Below, piece by piece: positions 34,121-45,396 of a stretch of 64,000 nucleotides of DNA (positions are counted from its first letter, which is position 1; the number at the start of each line of letters is the position of its first letter). Source of the stretch: Pisolithus tinctorius (lineage: Eukaryota; Basidiomycota; Agaricomycetes; Boletales; Pisolithaceae); NCBI GenBank assembly GCA_024663395.1, contig JANFAH010000027.1:248001-312000 (forward strand). The letters run 5' to 3'. A model generated the notes under the pieces. That model saw only the letters and a list, made by a program, of their open reading frames with translations. It was not told the DNA's origin and did no database searches. The translations under genes and the position numbers were made by a program.

Positions 34121-35492
34121 GCCTTGGGGGCAGAGCCCAAGGTTGAGGCCAGTGCTGCCTCAGAGGTTGCTGCAGTGCAAGCCTTGGCTTTCCCAGCTTT
34201 CTTTGGACACTCATCTGCAAAATGTCCAGTGCCCCCACAAAACATGCAGAGGTTATTGTCCCTACAACACTTGCACTCCTCCAGTGTCAACTTGCCATCC
34301 TTGCCCAGTTTGTTCAAGTCCAGCTTGGATGTGTTAGAGCCAGTCTGACTGGTTGAGGTGGATTTAGCTGAAGATTGGCTACTGGAGTTGCAATTTCCAG
34401 AGCTATTGCTGGTCTTGGATTTCTCTTGACCAGGCTTAGACTGGTTGTTTTGGCTGGGGTTGGGAGTTGACTTGTTACCAGAGGATGAACCCTGGTGCTT
34501 ACTTGACCACTGAATCTCCTCTTTGTGTTCCCAGTAACACATGTCAATCTCCTGAGCTAGGTGGCAAAGCTCATGCAGGGTTCTTGGTTTGCCAATCCAG
34601 CAGACCTCATCTTTGATACAGTCAGGAAGACTGGTGTAGAAGAAGTGGCACAGGGTGCCATCACTGTATCCCTGGACCTGGGAGGCAAGCCAGTTGAACT
34701 TGACCATGTACTTGTTGACCCAGTGATTATCTTTCATCTGAAGGTGCTCTAGCTGGCTTTCAGTGTCAGCCACTGGGTCATGAGGTCCACAGGTGGTTTG
34801 GAGCTCTATAACAAACTCCTTCCAAGAGTCCATCCAATAAGGCCAGTCCTCTGGGGCTTCAGTCCCAAGTAGGTCCAGTTTGAACCACTTGAGGGCCATC
34901 CCTTTCAGGAATGACTGCATGAAAGTGACCTTGGCTTGATCACTACAAAAGGCCCAGGGCCAGTCCTGGAAGTTGAGTTTGCACTGGATAAGAAAAGCAT
35001 GCAGCTTCTTTGGGTCTGTCCCATCAAAGGTGTCCAGTTCACACAACTTGGTTCTGGAAGATGATTCAGAGCCAGTGTGAGCATTGCATGCAAGAAGCTT
35101 GATGGCTTTGGTGAGGTTGTCAAGCATGGTTACACCTGGCTCAACATCATCTTCTGGAAGGGGATCTTCATTGTCATTGTCTGGTTCATCTCCCAGCCTG
35201 TCATTGCCAGGGCCATCATTGCTGGGGTCATCACCACCAGGATTGAAGTCATCTGGTTCATCCAGGTCCAGTTCATCATCCAGATCATTAGTGGGTGTGG
35301 GAGGTCAATTAGAAGTGGGAGTAGTGGATTTACAGGCTGAGAAGCCCCTGAAGTTGTTGACTTCACCAGTGACCTTCTGGCTGTCCCTAAAGACACCAGG
35401 GCAGCAGTGTGGCATAAGTTGACTGTTGAGGTGGAATCTGGGTTGGTGGTAGCATGTGCCCATGCTGCTTGGGTTCTAGCTAGAATAGGCAT
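34111..35492 (-). pseudogene. gag: Element I gag
   Basis: D-family gag. The N-terminus aligns with D residues from about 15 (TTNPDS) in one frame, then a frameshift near 35310 within the acidic repeat leads to the main frame (35127-34111). Gag domain residues include FDGTDPKKLHAF and LPDCIKDEV. The knuckle reads CMFCGGTGHFADEC. It ends in the slippery site and TAG. Confidence 0.85.
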
Positions 35493-35547
35493 GCCAAGGA
35501 GGTATTACTGAAGTTTTGACAGGAGGGTAGTGACCCACACAAGTGTG

Positions 35548-35673
35548 AGTCTGAAATACTGTTATGTAAGTCTGGGTCTTCACTGGTCCAAAGCTGGTCT
35601 GGAGTCCAGTCAGGGCTCAAAGAGTAGATGAGAACTAGAGGGTTGGACTGTTGGACTTAGTGACCGAAGGTGC
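35548..35673 (-). repeat. Element I priming site and second part of its LTR
   Basis: AGTCTGAAATAC (35548-35559) is the self-priming site; its partner AGTCTGAAATC is in the LTR part at 29848-30324. The LTR remnant 35560-35673 contains GACTGTTGGACTTAGTGACC, matching the end of the A and D LTRs, and is cut by the H LTR. Confidence 0.75.
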
Positions 35674-36590
35674 TGTGAGTCAAAGTGAGGTTCAGTGGTG
35701 GAAACCAACACAAAAGACAAAAAGAGCGAGTGGTGGTGTGCCTATGTGGTACCCAGATGGTAGAACCTTTGATTGGTAAGGGTTTTTGCAAGCTACAACA
35801 CTCAAAGATGAGTGCTGAGGGTTGGGGGTGCTCCTGACAAAGAGGGAGCAAGAATGTGACAGGAAGTGATAGGGTAGACTGCTGTCAGCCTACAGAAGGA
35901 TGGATGGTGACTTAATTCAATGCTCTGAGCTGCACTGAGCTCAGGGAGGACTTGGAGTGAAGTTTATTGATGATAGATGATGATAAACAAAGTAGACAAT
36001 AGCTAGACCCTTAATAAAGTCTCAACTATCAAAGCTGATGAATGATTTACTGAGAGATGATAAAATGCGAGCAAGAGGGGCTCTCTGACATCTTCTTTCT
36101 CAGCTATCTAAGTACAGTGATTTATATACAGTACAGGGGCATTGCCTATGGAAAACAAGGTGCAAACACTTGGTAAGTGATTGGTAACTGATGAGTAAGG
36201 AATGTAAGTGGTGGGCAATCATCTTAGAAAGCACTGGTGAGTGTTGGTAAGAACAAGTAAGCCAAAAAGCGAAGAACCAGTAAGCAAAGTCAAAAGATTG
36301 GTAAGTATTGGCAATAGGTGAGTCAAAGACAGTCAGAATGTCAAAGTATGAGTCAAGTAATGTCAGGAACTGGGAAAGTGCACTGGAATCACATTAGGGG
36401 GAGGCTGTGCATGTCACATCTTGAAGAGATTGCCTCTGGGCCAAAGTGGGATGACAGAGAGGCAGCACTGATCTGATGCCAATATAGTACATCCAAAAGT
36501 GGACAGGGTGAGTCAGATGTCAACAGGGGTCAAGCTTTGGGGGTCTGTGGGGTGACAGGAGCATAGGGGATCACAACTTTCCCCCCCTTA
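35674..36590 (-). repeat. Element H LTR, right copy, with polypurine tract
   Basis: LTR 35674-36575, inverted relative to 31223-32127 and of nearly the same length. The plus-strand ACTTTCCCCCCCTTA (36576-36590) is the complement of the same polypurine tract. It lies between I's LTR and G's gag. Confidence 0.8.
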
Positions 36591-36592
36591 CT

Positions 36593-37157
36593 GTCCACAT
36601 ATCTATGGGTCTCAAGACAGCTTGAGGCTGACAAAGTTGAAGATCTCTATTTGCACACCTTCAACAAAGAATTCCAGTGTGAAATTGTTTGGAAAATGCG
36701 ACACAATGATCAACAGCGACACTTGGATGACCCATGGCCAATGCAACAGGTAACATATGCAGCCACAAGACTACTACACAAAAGGTTTTGTTCAGAGCAA
36801 GTGCAAACAAGCATGGGAGACTACTACAAGCCTCAAAATGACCAGGGATCTAGTTTGGTCAAGCAGCAACTACCTATGAAGCCTTTTCCAAGTTCCTCTG
36901 TATGTAACTCACTGACAACTGATATACAGGAATCTATGGAATTACTAGAGTGCATGCAGCATGAGAAAATGCTGATGACAGTGTCAGCAAGTCATGCACA
37001 GCCACCAAGTTCACCCAAAAAGATGGCAAGCAAAGGCCCAAGCACTGACCACATTGAGAAGGCTGCAGACACACTGTGTTTCAAGATGGAGGAGTCTGCT
37101 TCAGGTACAAGTGAACTACTGACTACAGAATTACAGGAAGCAGAAAAGCTCAGGTGA
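36593..37157 (+). pseudogene. gag: Element G gag, C-terminal part
   Basis: Begins within gag (YLWVSRQLEADKVEDLYLHTF) and contains DDPWPMQQVTYAATRLL, the J-like gag signature equivalent to DDPYPLAKVV in J. It ends at TGA 37155. Its N-terminal half is 32128-32430 on the other strand. Confidence 0.65.
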
Positions 37158-38090
37158 GTCAAACCAGTAGCAGTGGAAGAACCACTCATGACAAAGGAGC
37201 CATTCAAATTCAAGGCAAGTGACAGCACTCAATGGATTTTTTCATTTTGTTCTCACCAAGTTTCTGGACTAGCTACTGACACTTTCAGCTTAAGATGTCG
37301 AAGTCTCAAAGAAAAAACCATTGAAGTTCCTGCAGTCAGTGAAGAGGTGCAACAGTTGGCAGACAAGTCACTCATATTGAAGGTACCACTTGAATTCAAA
37401 ATGGAAAGACTTGAAGGACACGCAAAATCTACAAGAGTTGAAGGCAAAGCACTCAAAGTGCTTGTGAGTGGTCTCAAGGCAGATAAGTCAGTATATAAAG
37501 GGAGTACTGACTCATACAGGATGCTATGAAATATGGAATATGCAAAGACAAAAGTTATTGTGAAGAAGATCAAGATCAAGAAGCCATCAAGGCTTGTTGC
37601 ATGAAGGAAGCTGCCAGAAGAATTCTTGCCAGTCGAAATGTTGAAGCACACAGTGAGGATAGACGACCTCATGCTCGAAATATTCTGCAACTGCATGGTG
37701 CCAGCAATAGATATTTTATTCGGGAATCCACTGAGAGTATTGACACATGCACTTGGTATTAGGACTTGTGCAGAAAGTCCTGCAATGTTGACTAAGCAGA
37801 GTCATGTGACTGCTCTGTGCATCATGGCCACACACACTCAAGTACTACATACTGATGCATCTAGTATTATAGGCCCACTATGCAAGATTGCAGCGATCAA
37901 AGGATACAAAGAATGAGGTGAATGATGTACCATGTGCAAGATACCATGGTTACAAGGGATGGCAACCACAGCAAGGATGACAACAGCAGTGGATAGTGTG
38001 ATAGTGATGACAATGACAATGACTTCACTTAGCACAGATCAATGGCTGGGTGAGATAGGAGATGCCATTCAATGGGAATGGGGCACAAGG
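37158..38090 (+). other. Uncharacterised continuation, two open segments
   Basis: 37173-37529 and 37626-37916 give open segments of 118 and 96 codons. The first follows the gag frame after a TGA and may be a gag-pro linker; the second has a possible protease-like stretch but no DSG motif. I could not assign a function. Purine-rich, low CpG. Confidence 0.3.
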
Positions 38091-41000
38091 AGTGCAGGTA
38101 CTGAGCTCAATGGCTCAGAGGTTCATTTTGATTTTGAGACACTTTACTCACATCTATGCTATTCTAGGGAAGGTAGCTATCCATGATGAACAACAACTGT
38201 GGTACAAAGAAGAACAACAATGATGATGCTCAGCACAGATTGAAGGCCAAATCAGGCTAGAACAGCTGTTCAATGGGAACAAGGCGTGATGAGTGTGGCT
38301 ACTGGGCTCAACAGCCCAAGGTTCTGTTTCAATTCCATAGCATTTTACTTACAGATACTCTATTCTAGGGGAAATGGCTATATTTGACAAAGAGCAACTG
38401 ACATCTGGAGGATCATGATACAAGGAATGAAGACAATGATTAGACTTGGCATGGATCAATGGCCACACAAGAGTGGAAGTGCCATTCGATGGAGATGGGG
38501 TGCAAGGAGTGCAGACACTGAGCTTGACAGCTCATCAGTTTGGTTTGAATTCAGAATGTTTTACTTACAACTACCTTATTCTAGGAAAAGCAGATGTGCA
38601 AGATGACGCTTGAATGATGTCCGAGCAGTGGTGATTCAAGGATCTATGATGATCTACCAGGAAAGACAGCTGACCATCGAGGAGAAGCTACACAACAAGA
38701 TACAATGGGGCTACTACAAATGGGGCAAGTGGTCAGGGCAAGCCAAAGGCACAAAGGTGGTTTTGTTCTTTTTGTACAGTATGGATGCTATGCCTGATGG
38801 AACCATGTACAGACTAGCAATGGCAATAAAGACAACAATGATGCTAACATGGGCAACAGCAATGATGGCAATGTTCAACACCAGTCGAGGGCCACATGAT
38901 GCTAGAATGGCCATCCAGTGGACATGGAGTGTGGCAGAGGCTGATGCTGAGCTCTAGGTTCTGTTTTGATTTCATAACATGTTACTTACAGCTATCCTAC
39001 TCTAGGGCAAATGGGTATTCGAGATGAAGCACAACAGAAGTCCTTGCAATCATGATTTGAGGATCAATGATGAACTACAGATGAAAGCAATTGTCAAGGA
39101 TATGACATCTGATGAGCATGGATATAGAGCCCAGTGGCTCAAGTTTTTATTTTTGCTTTACAGATTTTTACTTACAGGCACCTGATTCTAGAGTAGACAG
39201 CAACTTAGAAGGAAAATCACAGCAGGTCACAGAGTGAGAAGTACAAAGATCACATGGAAGTACCATGGGACTAGTGCAACAACTACGGTTTGAATTACAA
39301 CAGCAATCTTTGGGCATACAAGATCTGATGAGCATGGAAATGGAGCCTGACAGCTCATGTCTTTATTTTTGTTTCATAGCTTTTTACTTACAAGTACATT
39401 ATTCTAGAGTGAATGATGACTTAGAAGGAAGTCCACATTGTCTTACAGCACTACAAGTACAACAGGTGCAAAATGCCACAAGAAACAAGTTCGAAGCGAC
39501 TCTATGGACTTGCATGCAAGACTTAATTCGAATAGAAACACAAGGGCAGAGTTTGAAGTCACAATGGGATATGCAACATGCAAGAAGTATCAAGACTACA
39601 CCGAGTGGGCTCAAAGGCCCAAGTTTTGTTGTTTTCTTTCAAGTGTTTCACTTGCAGCTACATCATTTTAGGGAACATAAGTTTTTACAGAGTGTTGACG
39701 AATCTTTGAGCAACAACACACTTACAGCACGAAGCAAGTTTTTAGGTCAACACACCATCAAGCAGGTAGCAAAGGGAGATGCTGTCTCCATGTTTGATAT
39801 CATGCAGAGACACAGCGGTGTCTTGTTTGGATTGGGAGATATATTGAACAAGTCAGGCACTATACATTTAGTACACATAGCCTCATTGCTGCAAGGTGCA
39901 AGAGACCCCTCCATCTATGTCAAGGCCAGCATTGAAGCCACCCAAAACATCATTGATGCAGCTGTTGCAGCTGGGGTCTGTAGACTCATCTACACAAGTT
40001 CTGCAAGTGTTGCATTTGATGGCACTGACATTGTGAATGTTGACAAATGAGTACCCTATCTGGAGAAGCTGTTTGACATGAATAATGATTCCAAAGCCCA
40101 GGGAGAGGAGATCATGCTGGAGGCAAGTGGAAAGGATGGGCTGTTGACCATTGCATTACATCCTGTGGGGATGTTCAGGCCCAGAGACAGCCAGATCAGT
40201 GGCAGCAGAAGTCTGTTTGATTGTACCTATGATGGGAACATTGCATGCAAGATCCTACTTGCAGGGGGCAGACTCATTCCTCCTCCCTCTTACTCCTCTA
40301 CCACATCTCACATACCCAGACTAGGCCCCGAGGGTGTGACAGCAAAGCTCAACAAATCTCTACACTGTGCTCTCCCCCCCATATGTGTCACAACCAAATG
40401 TTGCCATGTGGTGCACAGCTCCATGTGGACACTCAGTCCCTATGTCACACCACCACCCAACACTGAACCCATCCTATCTGTGTTCAACACCCCATTCGAC
40501 CCACATGAGATCAAGTGCCCCATTGACTATTCTCAAGTTGAGGAGCGAGCATTCTTCATTGCAGTTGGAGGGCCAGGTTGTATCTTAGATGTTACAGGAC
40601 TATATGATGAGTACAAGCAAGGACTATTGCACTCAAAGTTACAGGGTATATATGAATGGCCACATGAAGAGATGAGGGTACAATTTGTCACCAAATGATG
40701 GTCATTTGAAGCAATCATGAGCTTGTGATGGAGGGGAAGCATAGGAGATTCATGCACTGAGCTCAACAGCTCAAGTTTTTGTTTTGATTTTAGGATGCCA
40801 TACTTACATCTTTGTTGTTATAGGAGAGATGGGTATCAACCACAAACAGTGAGTGCCATACAAGAGTCTACAACAGTCTATGAGCAAAGGATGCACAGAT
40901 GTACTGTAAAACGAGTACAATGAATCCCATTAGAACTATGACACCGACCATCAAGAATACAAAAGAACACACAATACATGAGAGATGCTGTGGCTGTGTC

Positions 41001-42330
41001 TGGTGAGCTCGATGGCTTGATGTTTCACTTTTACCTTGAAACACTCTACTTGCAAGTACCCTATTCTAGGAAACATGACAAAGTATGGTACAGTGTCAAG
41101 TTTCACCAAAGGCAAAGACCACCAGCAACTGCTGGGGCTTGGATTGGTGTGCAGCCACAGACATCTGGAGGAGAGGATGATGCATGCTTGGGAGTGGAGT
41201 GTGAGTGCTCAGGGTTTCTGTTTGTTTCTATGATGCTTTACTTATGGATTCACTATTATAGGAACAGAAAAGAGGATGCACGATATGCGAGACTACCTGA
41301 TGACTGTGGCCAAGTACAGTCGCATTTAGGAGTACAAAAGCAACATTTGAGCTGACACAAGGCCACAAAAGGAACTCTGTATGGAGCCATGAAAATCAGA
41401 GAGAAGCAAGGCTGGCTAGAATGACTAAGTTGCACACAGCAGGTTCAAGGTGATGTGAATTCACACCCAGAGCCTGAGCACTCTTTGTTTCCTTTCATCT
41501 TTGTGACAAGTTACTTACAAATGTTTGGTGTTAGGGTATTTGATGAGTGTGAATGCGAACAGTTGGCTATGATCAAAAGAGACTACTGAGTTGCAAAGAC
41601 AATCATCAACTATGAAAGCTTCTTGAGGCTGGTGTCAAATGAAGCAGAGGTGGAGTCCCTTGAAGATGGAGGGGAGAACCTTGCATGCCATGAAAGGTCA
41701 CTATGGGAGTGATATGTAGAGCTGGGGCGAGTGCAACAAGATGCAGAGCTGAAGGTGGCTGCACTGGAAGAGAAGCTCAGCAAAGGAGCCTGTGGGGTCA
41801 AGGTGACCAGTTCTATTCTGTTTTGAACATGCTCTACTGCGAAGTACAGTGTCCCTAGCATGAAGGGGAAGGTGATTGACAGGGGTGGATGGCTTGAAGC
41901 CATTTGTCAGCACTTAGTATCAAGACTCCATCCACCTGGCTGCAAGGTGGAGGGCCAAGGCTTAGGATCAAAAGAAGTCAGTGCCTACACCCATTGGGGT
42001 CAAAGACCTATCACTGAAGAGAGCATGAGGATCTACAGACTTAAGGTGACAGCTTTTATTACAGTTTGAACATGTGCTACTTCAAGATATTTGTTTCTAG
42101 CAGTGAACAAGTGGTAAATGAAGATGGGTGACTCAAGGTCACTCAGCAACACTTAGCACAAGGGCTTTGGCCACCAGATGAAGTACCAGATGAGGTACAA
42201 GGGATTGAGTGCACACGTGCAGAGAGTTGAGAGTACGAGAATGAGGAGGATGGTATAGGGAAGGTCCTGGTGAGTGTATTGGTGTATAGTTTTTCTTCAG
42301 TTTGAGTTTTGCTTCATATGACATCATTCA
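38090..42330 (+). repeat. Degenerate array of hairpin plus intron-like modules
   Basis: At least ten copies of a module, typically 185-270 bp apart. Each has a 14-nt hairpin (stem 5, loop 4) such as GGGCTCAACAGCCC, then within about 5 nt a 47-49 nt T-rich segment beginning GTT(Y/T) and containing TTTACTTACAG about 20 nt before TATTCTAGG. T-rich segments: 38121-38167, 38321-38368, 38538-38584, 38958-39005, 39143-39191, 39359-39407, 39623-39671, 40775-40823, 41022-41069, 41214-41261, with weaker ones near 41483, 41810 and 42050. Each looks like a short intron (branch site CTTAC, acceptor TAG). Segments between them are not constant modulo three and hold no conserved protein. Confidence 0.6.
39729..40515 (+). 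pseudogene. ERG26-like sterol C-4 decarboxylase (3-beta-HSD family) fragment
   Basis: One frame resembling fungal ERG26, the NAD(P)-dependent sterol-4-alpha-carboxylate 3-dehydrogenase of ergosterol synthesis. Motifs in order: GDAVSMFDIMQRH, ARDPSIYVKASIEATQNIID, AAVAAGVCRLIYTSSASV, NDSKAQGEEIML, LFDCTYDGNIACKILLA, and SPYVTPPPNTEPILSVFN. The catalytic YxxxK Tyr is Asn (NDSKAQ); the usual GPGD reads RPRDS. A TGA at 40048 stands where arginine is expected. Segments between the blocks are missing. No intron is seen within it, so it could be a processed or element-captured copy. It lies between two modules of the surrounding array. Confidence 0.65.
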
Positions 42331-42497
42331 ACCGAGTCACACTAGTCTTTGGGTGATTCTACTCACCCTGCCATGTAATTTCAGTTTTCTTTCATTTTTT
42401 TTATGTGCTGGATCATCTTAAGGATGAGCAGGAGTCAAGAACACATGTGTTCAAGGATAGTAAATACATGACTGAGTGAGAGTTTTTTTTAGGTACA

Positions 42498-44078
42498 TAC
42501 AGTGGCTCAAAAAACTGACCACATGTTTGTATGTTTTACATTAGTTATGACTAAATGCAATAACCCCTAACCCTAGCCCTAAACCATGAGTGTATGAAAT
42601 AGGGTACTTACTCTTGGCTTTCTATTGGTCCATGAATCAAGTGATTTGGATAGGAATTGATAGAATAGCAGCCATTTGAAAATGACATGTCATGCGGTCA
42701 GTTTTTTGACTTTAAGTTTTGATTACATAGTTTTGAGTTTAACAAAGTTTAAAATGCTGTGAGGTGCTTACTAATGCTTACATGGTATATCACATGGTCT
42801 ATTTGATGATTTGTCATCATACAAACGATGCCAAACAATAAATTTGGTCCATCAAGGTTCCCTCTTCCACCCCAACTCATGAAACCATCCTCCTGGTCCA
42901 TCTGGGCCATTTTCTCAGAGTAATCCCCATAAATATTGGTGCCCACTACAGTAATGTCATCAGGGTATATGTCCAACACAATCAAACCCTTAAAAAATCT
43001 GCTTTCAGTCATCCCTGTGCTGTTTCCCCTACTCATACCTGACATGTTCTGCAACTAATCAGTACTGAGAATGCTGAAAAAGCCATGATGGTTAATCTGG
43101 CACTCTAAAACATGACCAACAATCCAATCACCTCTTATCTGGTGGGTTTCCACCTCAAGGGTGCTGGGTTGAGGGCTGGGGTGAGCTGAAAACCTTCATT
43201 ACAGTCCAGGTGCCCTGGGGGGGATAGTCCACTGAACTGCTAGGAAGGTGATTCCATCAATCCATCTAGGCTTGGGTATTACCTATGGTCTTATATGACC
43301 AAATCACCCATTCCCAGTCATCCACAGTCAGCTGAGAGCACAGTCTAGCCATGCTTCCCATGTGACCTGAAGTGCACAGGAATGTTTTGTCTCACCCCAG
43401 CATTGAAACTAATTGTACTGTGGTGAAAATGTACTGGTTAAAAGGTGTTTTGTTTGTTCATCATTTTCTGATGTGCCAGATTGGCCTCCATGGCATTTCC
43501 AGCATTCTCAGTACTGATTAGTTGCAGAACATGTCAGGTATGAGTAGGGGAAACAGCACAGGGATGACTGAAAGCAGATTTTTTAAGGGTTTGATTGTGT
43601 TGGACATATACCCTGATGACATTACTGTAGTGGGCACCAATATTTATGGGGATTACTCTGAGAAAATGGCCCAGATGGACCAGGAGGATGGTTTCATGAG
43701 TTGGGGTGGAAGAGGGAACCTTGATGGACCAAATTTATTGTTTGGCATCGTTTGTATGATGACAAATCATCAAATAGACCATGTGATATACCATGTAAGC
43801 ATTAGTAAGCACCTCACAGCATTTTAAACTTTGTTAAACTCAAAACTATGTAATCAAAACTTAAAGTCAAAAAACTGACCGCATGACATGTCATTTTCAA
43901 ATGGCTGCTATTCTATCAATTCCTATCCAAATCACTTGATTCATGGACCAATAGAAAGCCAAGAGTAAGTACCCTATTTCATACACTCATGGTTTAGGGC
44001 TAGGGTTAGGGGTTATTGCATTTAGTCATAACTAATGTAAAACATACAAACATGTGGTCAGTTTTTTGAGCCACTGTA
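42498..44078. mobile_element. Fold-back DNA transposon with mariner-type ends
   Basis: A 1577-bp element (42500-44076) flanked by TA on both sides. It starts CAGTGGCTCAAAAAACTGACC and ends with its reverse complement. The arms (42500-43076 and 43501-44076) are inverted copies, apparently perfect over the 303-bp stretch 42749-43054/43522-43827, with a central 423 bp whose edges are weakly similar. TA duplication and CAGT ends suggest Tc1/mariner. No transposase was recognised; each arm carries the same 101-codon frame, which I regard as incidental. Both arms contain CCCTAACCCTAGCCCTAAACC-like telomere-type repeats (42566-42590, 43990-44012). Confidence 0.8.
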
Positions 44079-44601
44079 TATGACTTCAAACTGCCTCATA
44101 AAGGGCAAATGTCTGCTGTACCAGCCACAGTGCTGCATCAAACCATGTTACTGTTTCATGCAAAGACTGTGCCTCAAAGAGCAGTCATTGACTCACTCTG
44201 CACTCGGTTTATCACTTGCTTGTTTGTTTTCCCAGAGTTTATCTCCATTGTCATTTGGTGCGAGATTTGGGTTTTGCAGGGAGTGTGTTTGAGAGATAGG
44301 GAGTGTGTTTGAGAGGCAGGGAGTGTGTTCAAGAGGCCAGGTGGCATTTGTGGGCAGAGAGAGTTGTGTCTGAGGGCGAAAGGTTTTGAGGATGAAGAGG
44401 GTTGTTCTGCAAGATCAGGAGTGCATTTTGGGAAGGAAGGGGTCATGTTTGAGTGGTATGAGATGAAGTCGAGGGCAAGAGGGTGAGAGGTGCAGTGGAA
44501 GTGTTGAGGGAAGTAGAAGTGAGGATGAGGGTGTCTGCACAAGGAGAAGAGTGACTGAGGACAGTTTCTAAACCACCCCTTGGATGTAGGGAATGAGTTC
44601 A
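44077..44601. other. Unassigned segment with a 20-bp tandem repeat
   Basis: Between the fold-back element and the F LTR. Three copies of a 20-bp unit close to GGAGTGTGTTTGAGAGGCAG lie at 44280-44339. The plus strand is strongly purine/G-rich from 44270 to 44560. No supported gene. Confidence 0.4.
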
Positions 44602-44800
44602 TGTTAGGGGTTATACCCTGAAAGTAGTAGCTACTTAGTATGGGCATGTGATACCTTGGTATCACATGCCTCCTCATATATAAATGTTGCCTTGAAATTT
44701 TTAGATATCTATCTTTTTTTGTCTCTATGTCTTACTGTGTGAATACCACATGGTACACTTCGCATGCATGAGCTTGAGACAACCCCACTACAACCTTACA
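44602..44800 (+). repeat. Element F 5' LTR
   Basis: About 199 bp, TGTTAGGGGT to AACCTTACA. TATATAAA lies at 44677-44684. Just upstream is a perfect 13-bp palindrome with a 2-bp centre (GGCATGTGATACC, TT, GGTATCACATGCC; 44643-44670). Gag starts 31 bp after the LTR. The other LTR is outside the window. Confidence 0.65.
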
Positions 44801-44831
44801 ATTTTTTGAAGTGTGTTAACAAGTATTTGCA

Positions 44832-45396
44832 ATGACACACACAACCCACTCTTATGCAAGAGCAATGGTGACTAAACCACCTGACAGAGGGAGTGAACCC
44901 CCTCCAGACGAATATAATCATCAGAAAGAAAAAGGACCTCCTGAGGTCCAAAAGGATAAGAAAAAGAAACAAAAAGAGGATCCAACCTCAAGGATCACAG
45001 TGCAGGGCACTAATCAAGAAGTGGGCACTATGCAGCCCAAAAATGAAGTGCCCATGCCTGGAGAGTTCCAAGCATCAGTAACAATGGAAGAAAGTACTGA
45101 GAGAGGTACAAGGGAAGCAAGCCTGGCAGAGGTATTTGTTGAAGTGATGAGTCCATTGACTCCTCAACCATCCAAATTAGAGAACTCATGGGTGATGCAA
45201 ATCCTGAACAATCCTCAGGATATTGAGAACCCCTTAAGTTGGGTGTACATTGAAGGTGAGATGCCTTCAATGAGAGAACTCAATGAGGAAGTTCCTCTCA
45301 ATCCTTGGGTAGCCTTAGTGGCTATGAACAAATTTCTGGAAAATATCCAGCAGCAATGGAGGGACTATGGGTATGGACCCGAAAGCTTCCATAACC
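44832..45396 (+). pseudogene. gag: Element F gag, N-terminal part
   Basis: Open from MTHTTHSYARAM; a Lys/Glu-rich N-terminus, then PFNPWVALVAM-like and QQWRDYGYGPESFHN. The frame passes into inserted element E at 45397 and resumes at 52120; one TAACC duplicate separates them. This lineage differs from A-D and J. Confidence 0.75.

Noticed and set aside
38121..38167. Tandem exon-intron gene encoding a repeat protein in the module array
   Set aside because: Distances between modules are not multiples of three and translations between modules do not resemble each other.
39111..39160. Hammerhead ribozyme suspected from CTGATGAG near 39111 and 39326
   Set aside because: The required GAAA core and flanking stems are not present in a consistent place in the units.
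42560..42590. Telomere or chromosome end suspected from CCCTAA-like repeats
   Set aside because: Only about four imperfect units, duplicated in both arms of a transposon, with sequence continuing on both sides.
42749..43054. Two identical 101-codon frames in the fold-back arms as a gene pair
   Set aside because: Identity follows from the inverted repeat; no transposase or other family motif.
44174..44677. 167-codon minus frame
   Set aside because: Runs from low-complexity repeats into the F LTR; no recognisable domain.
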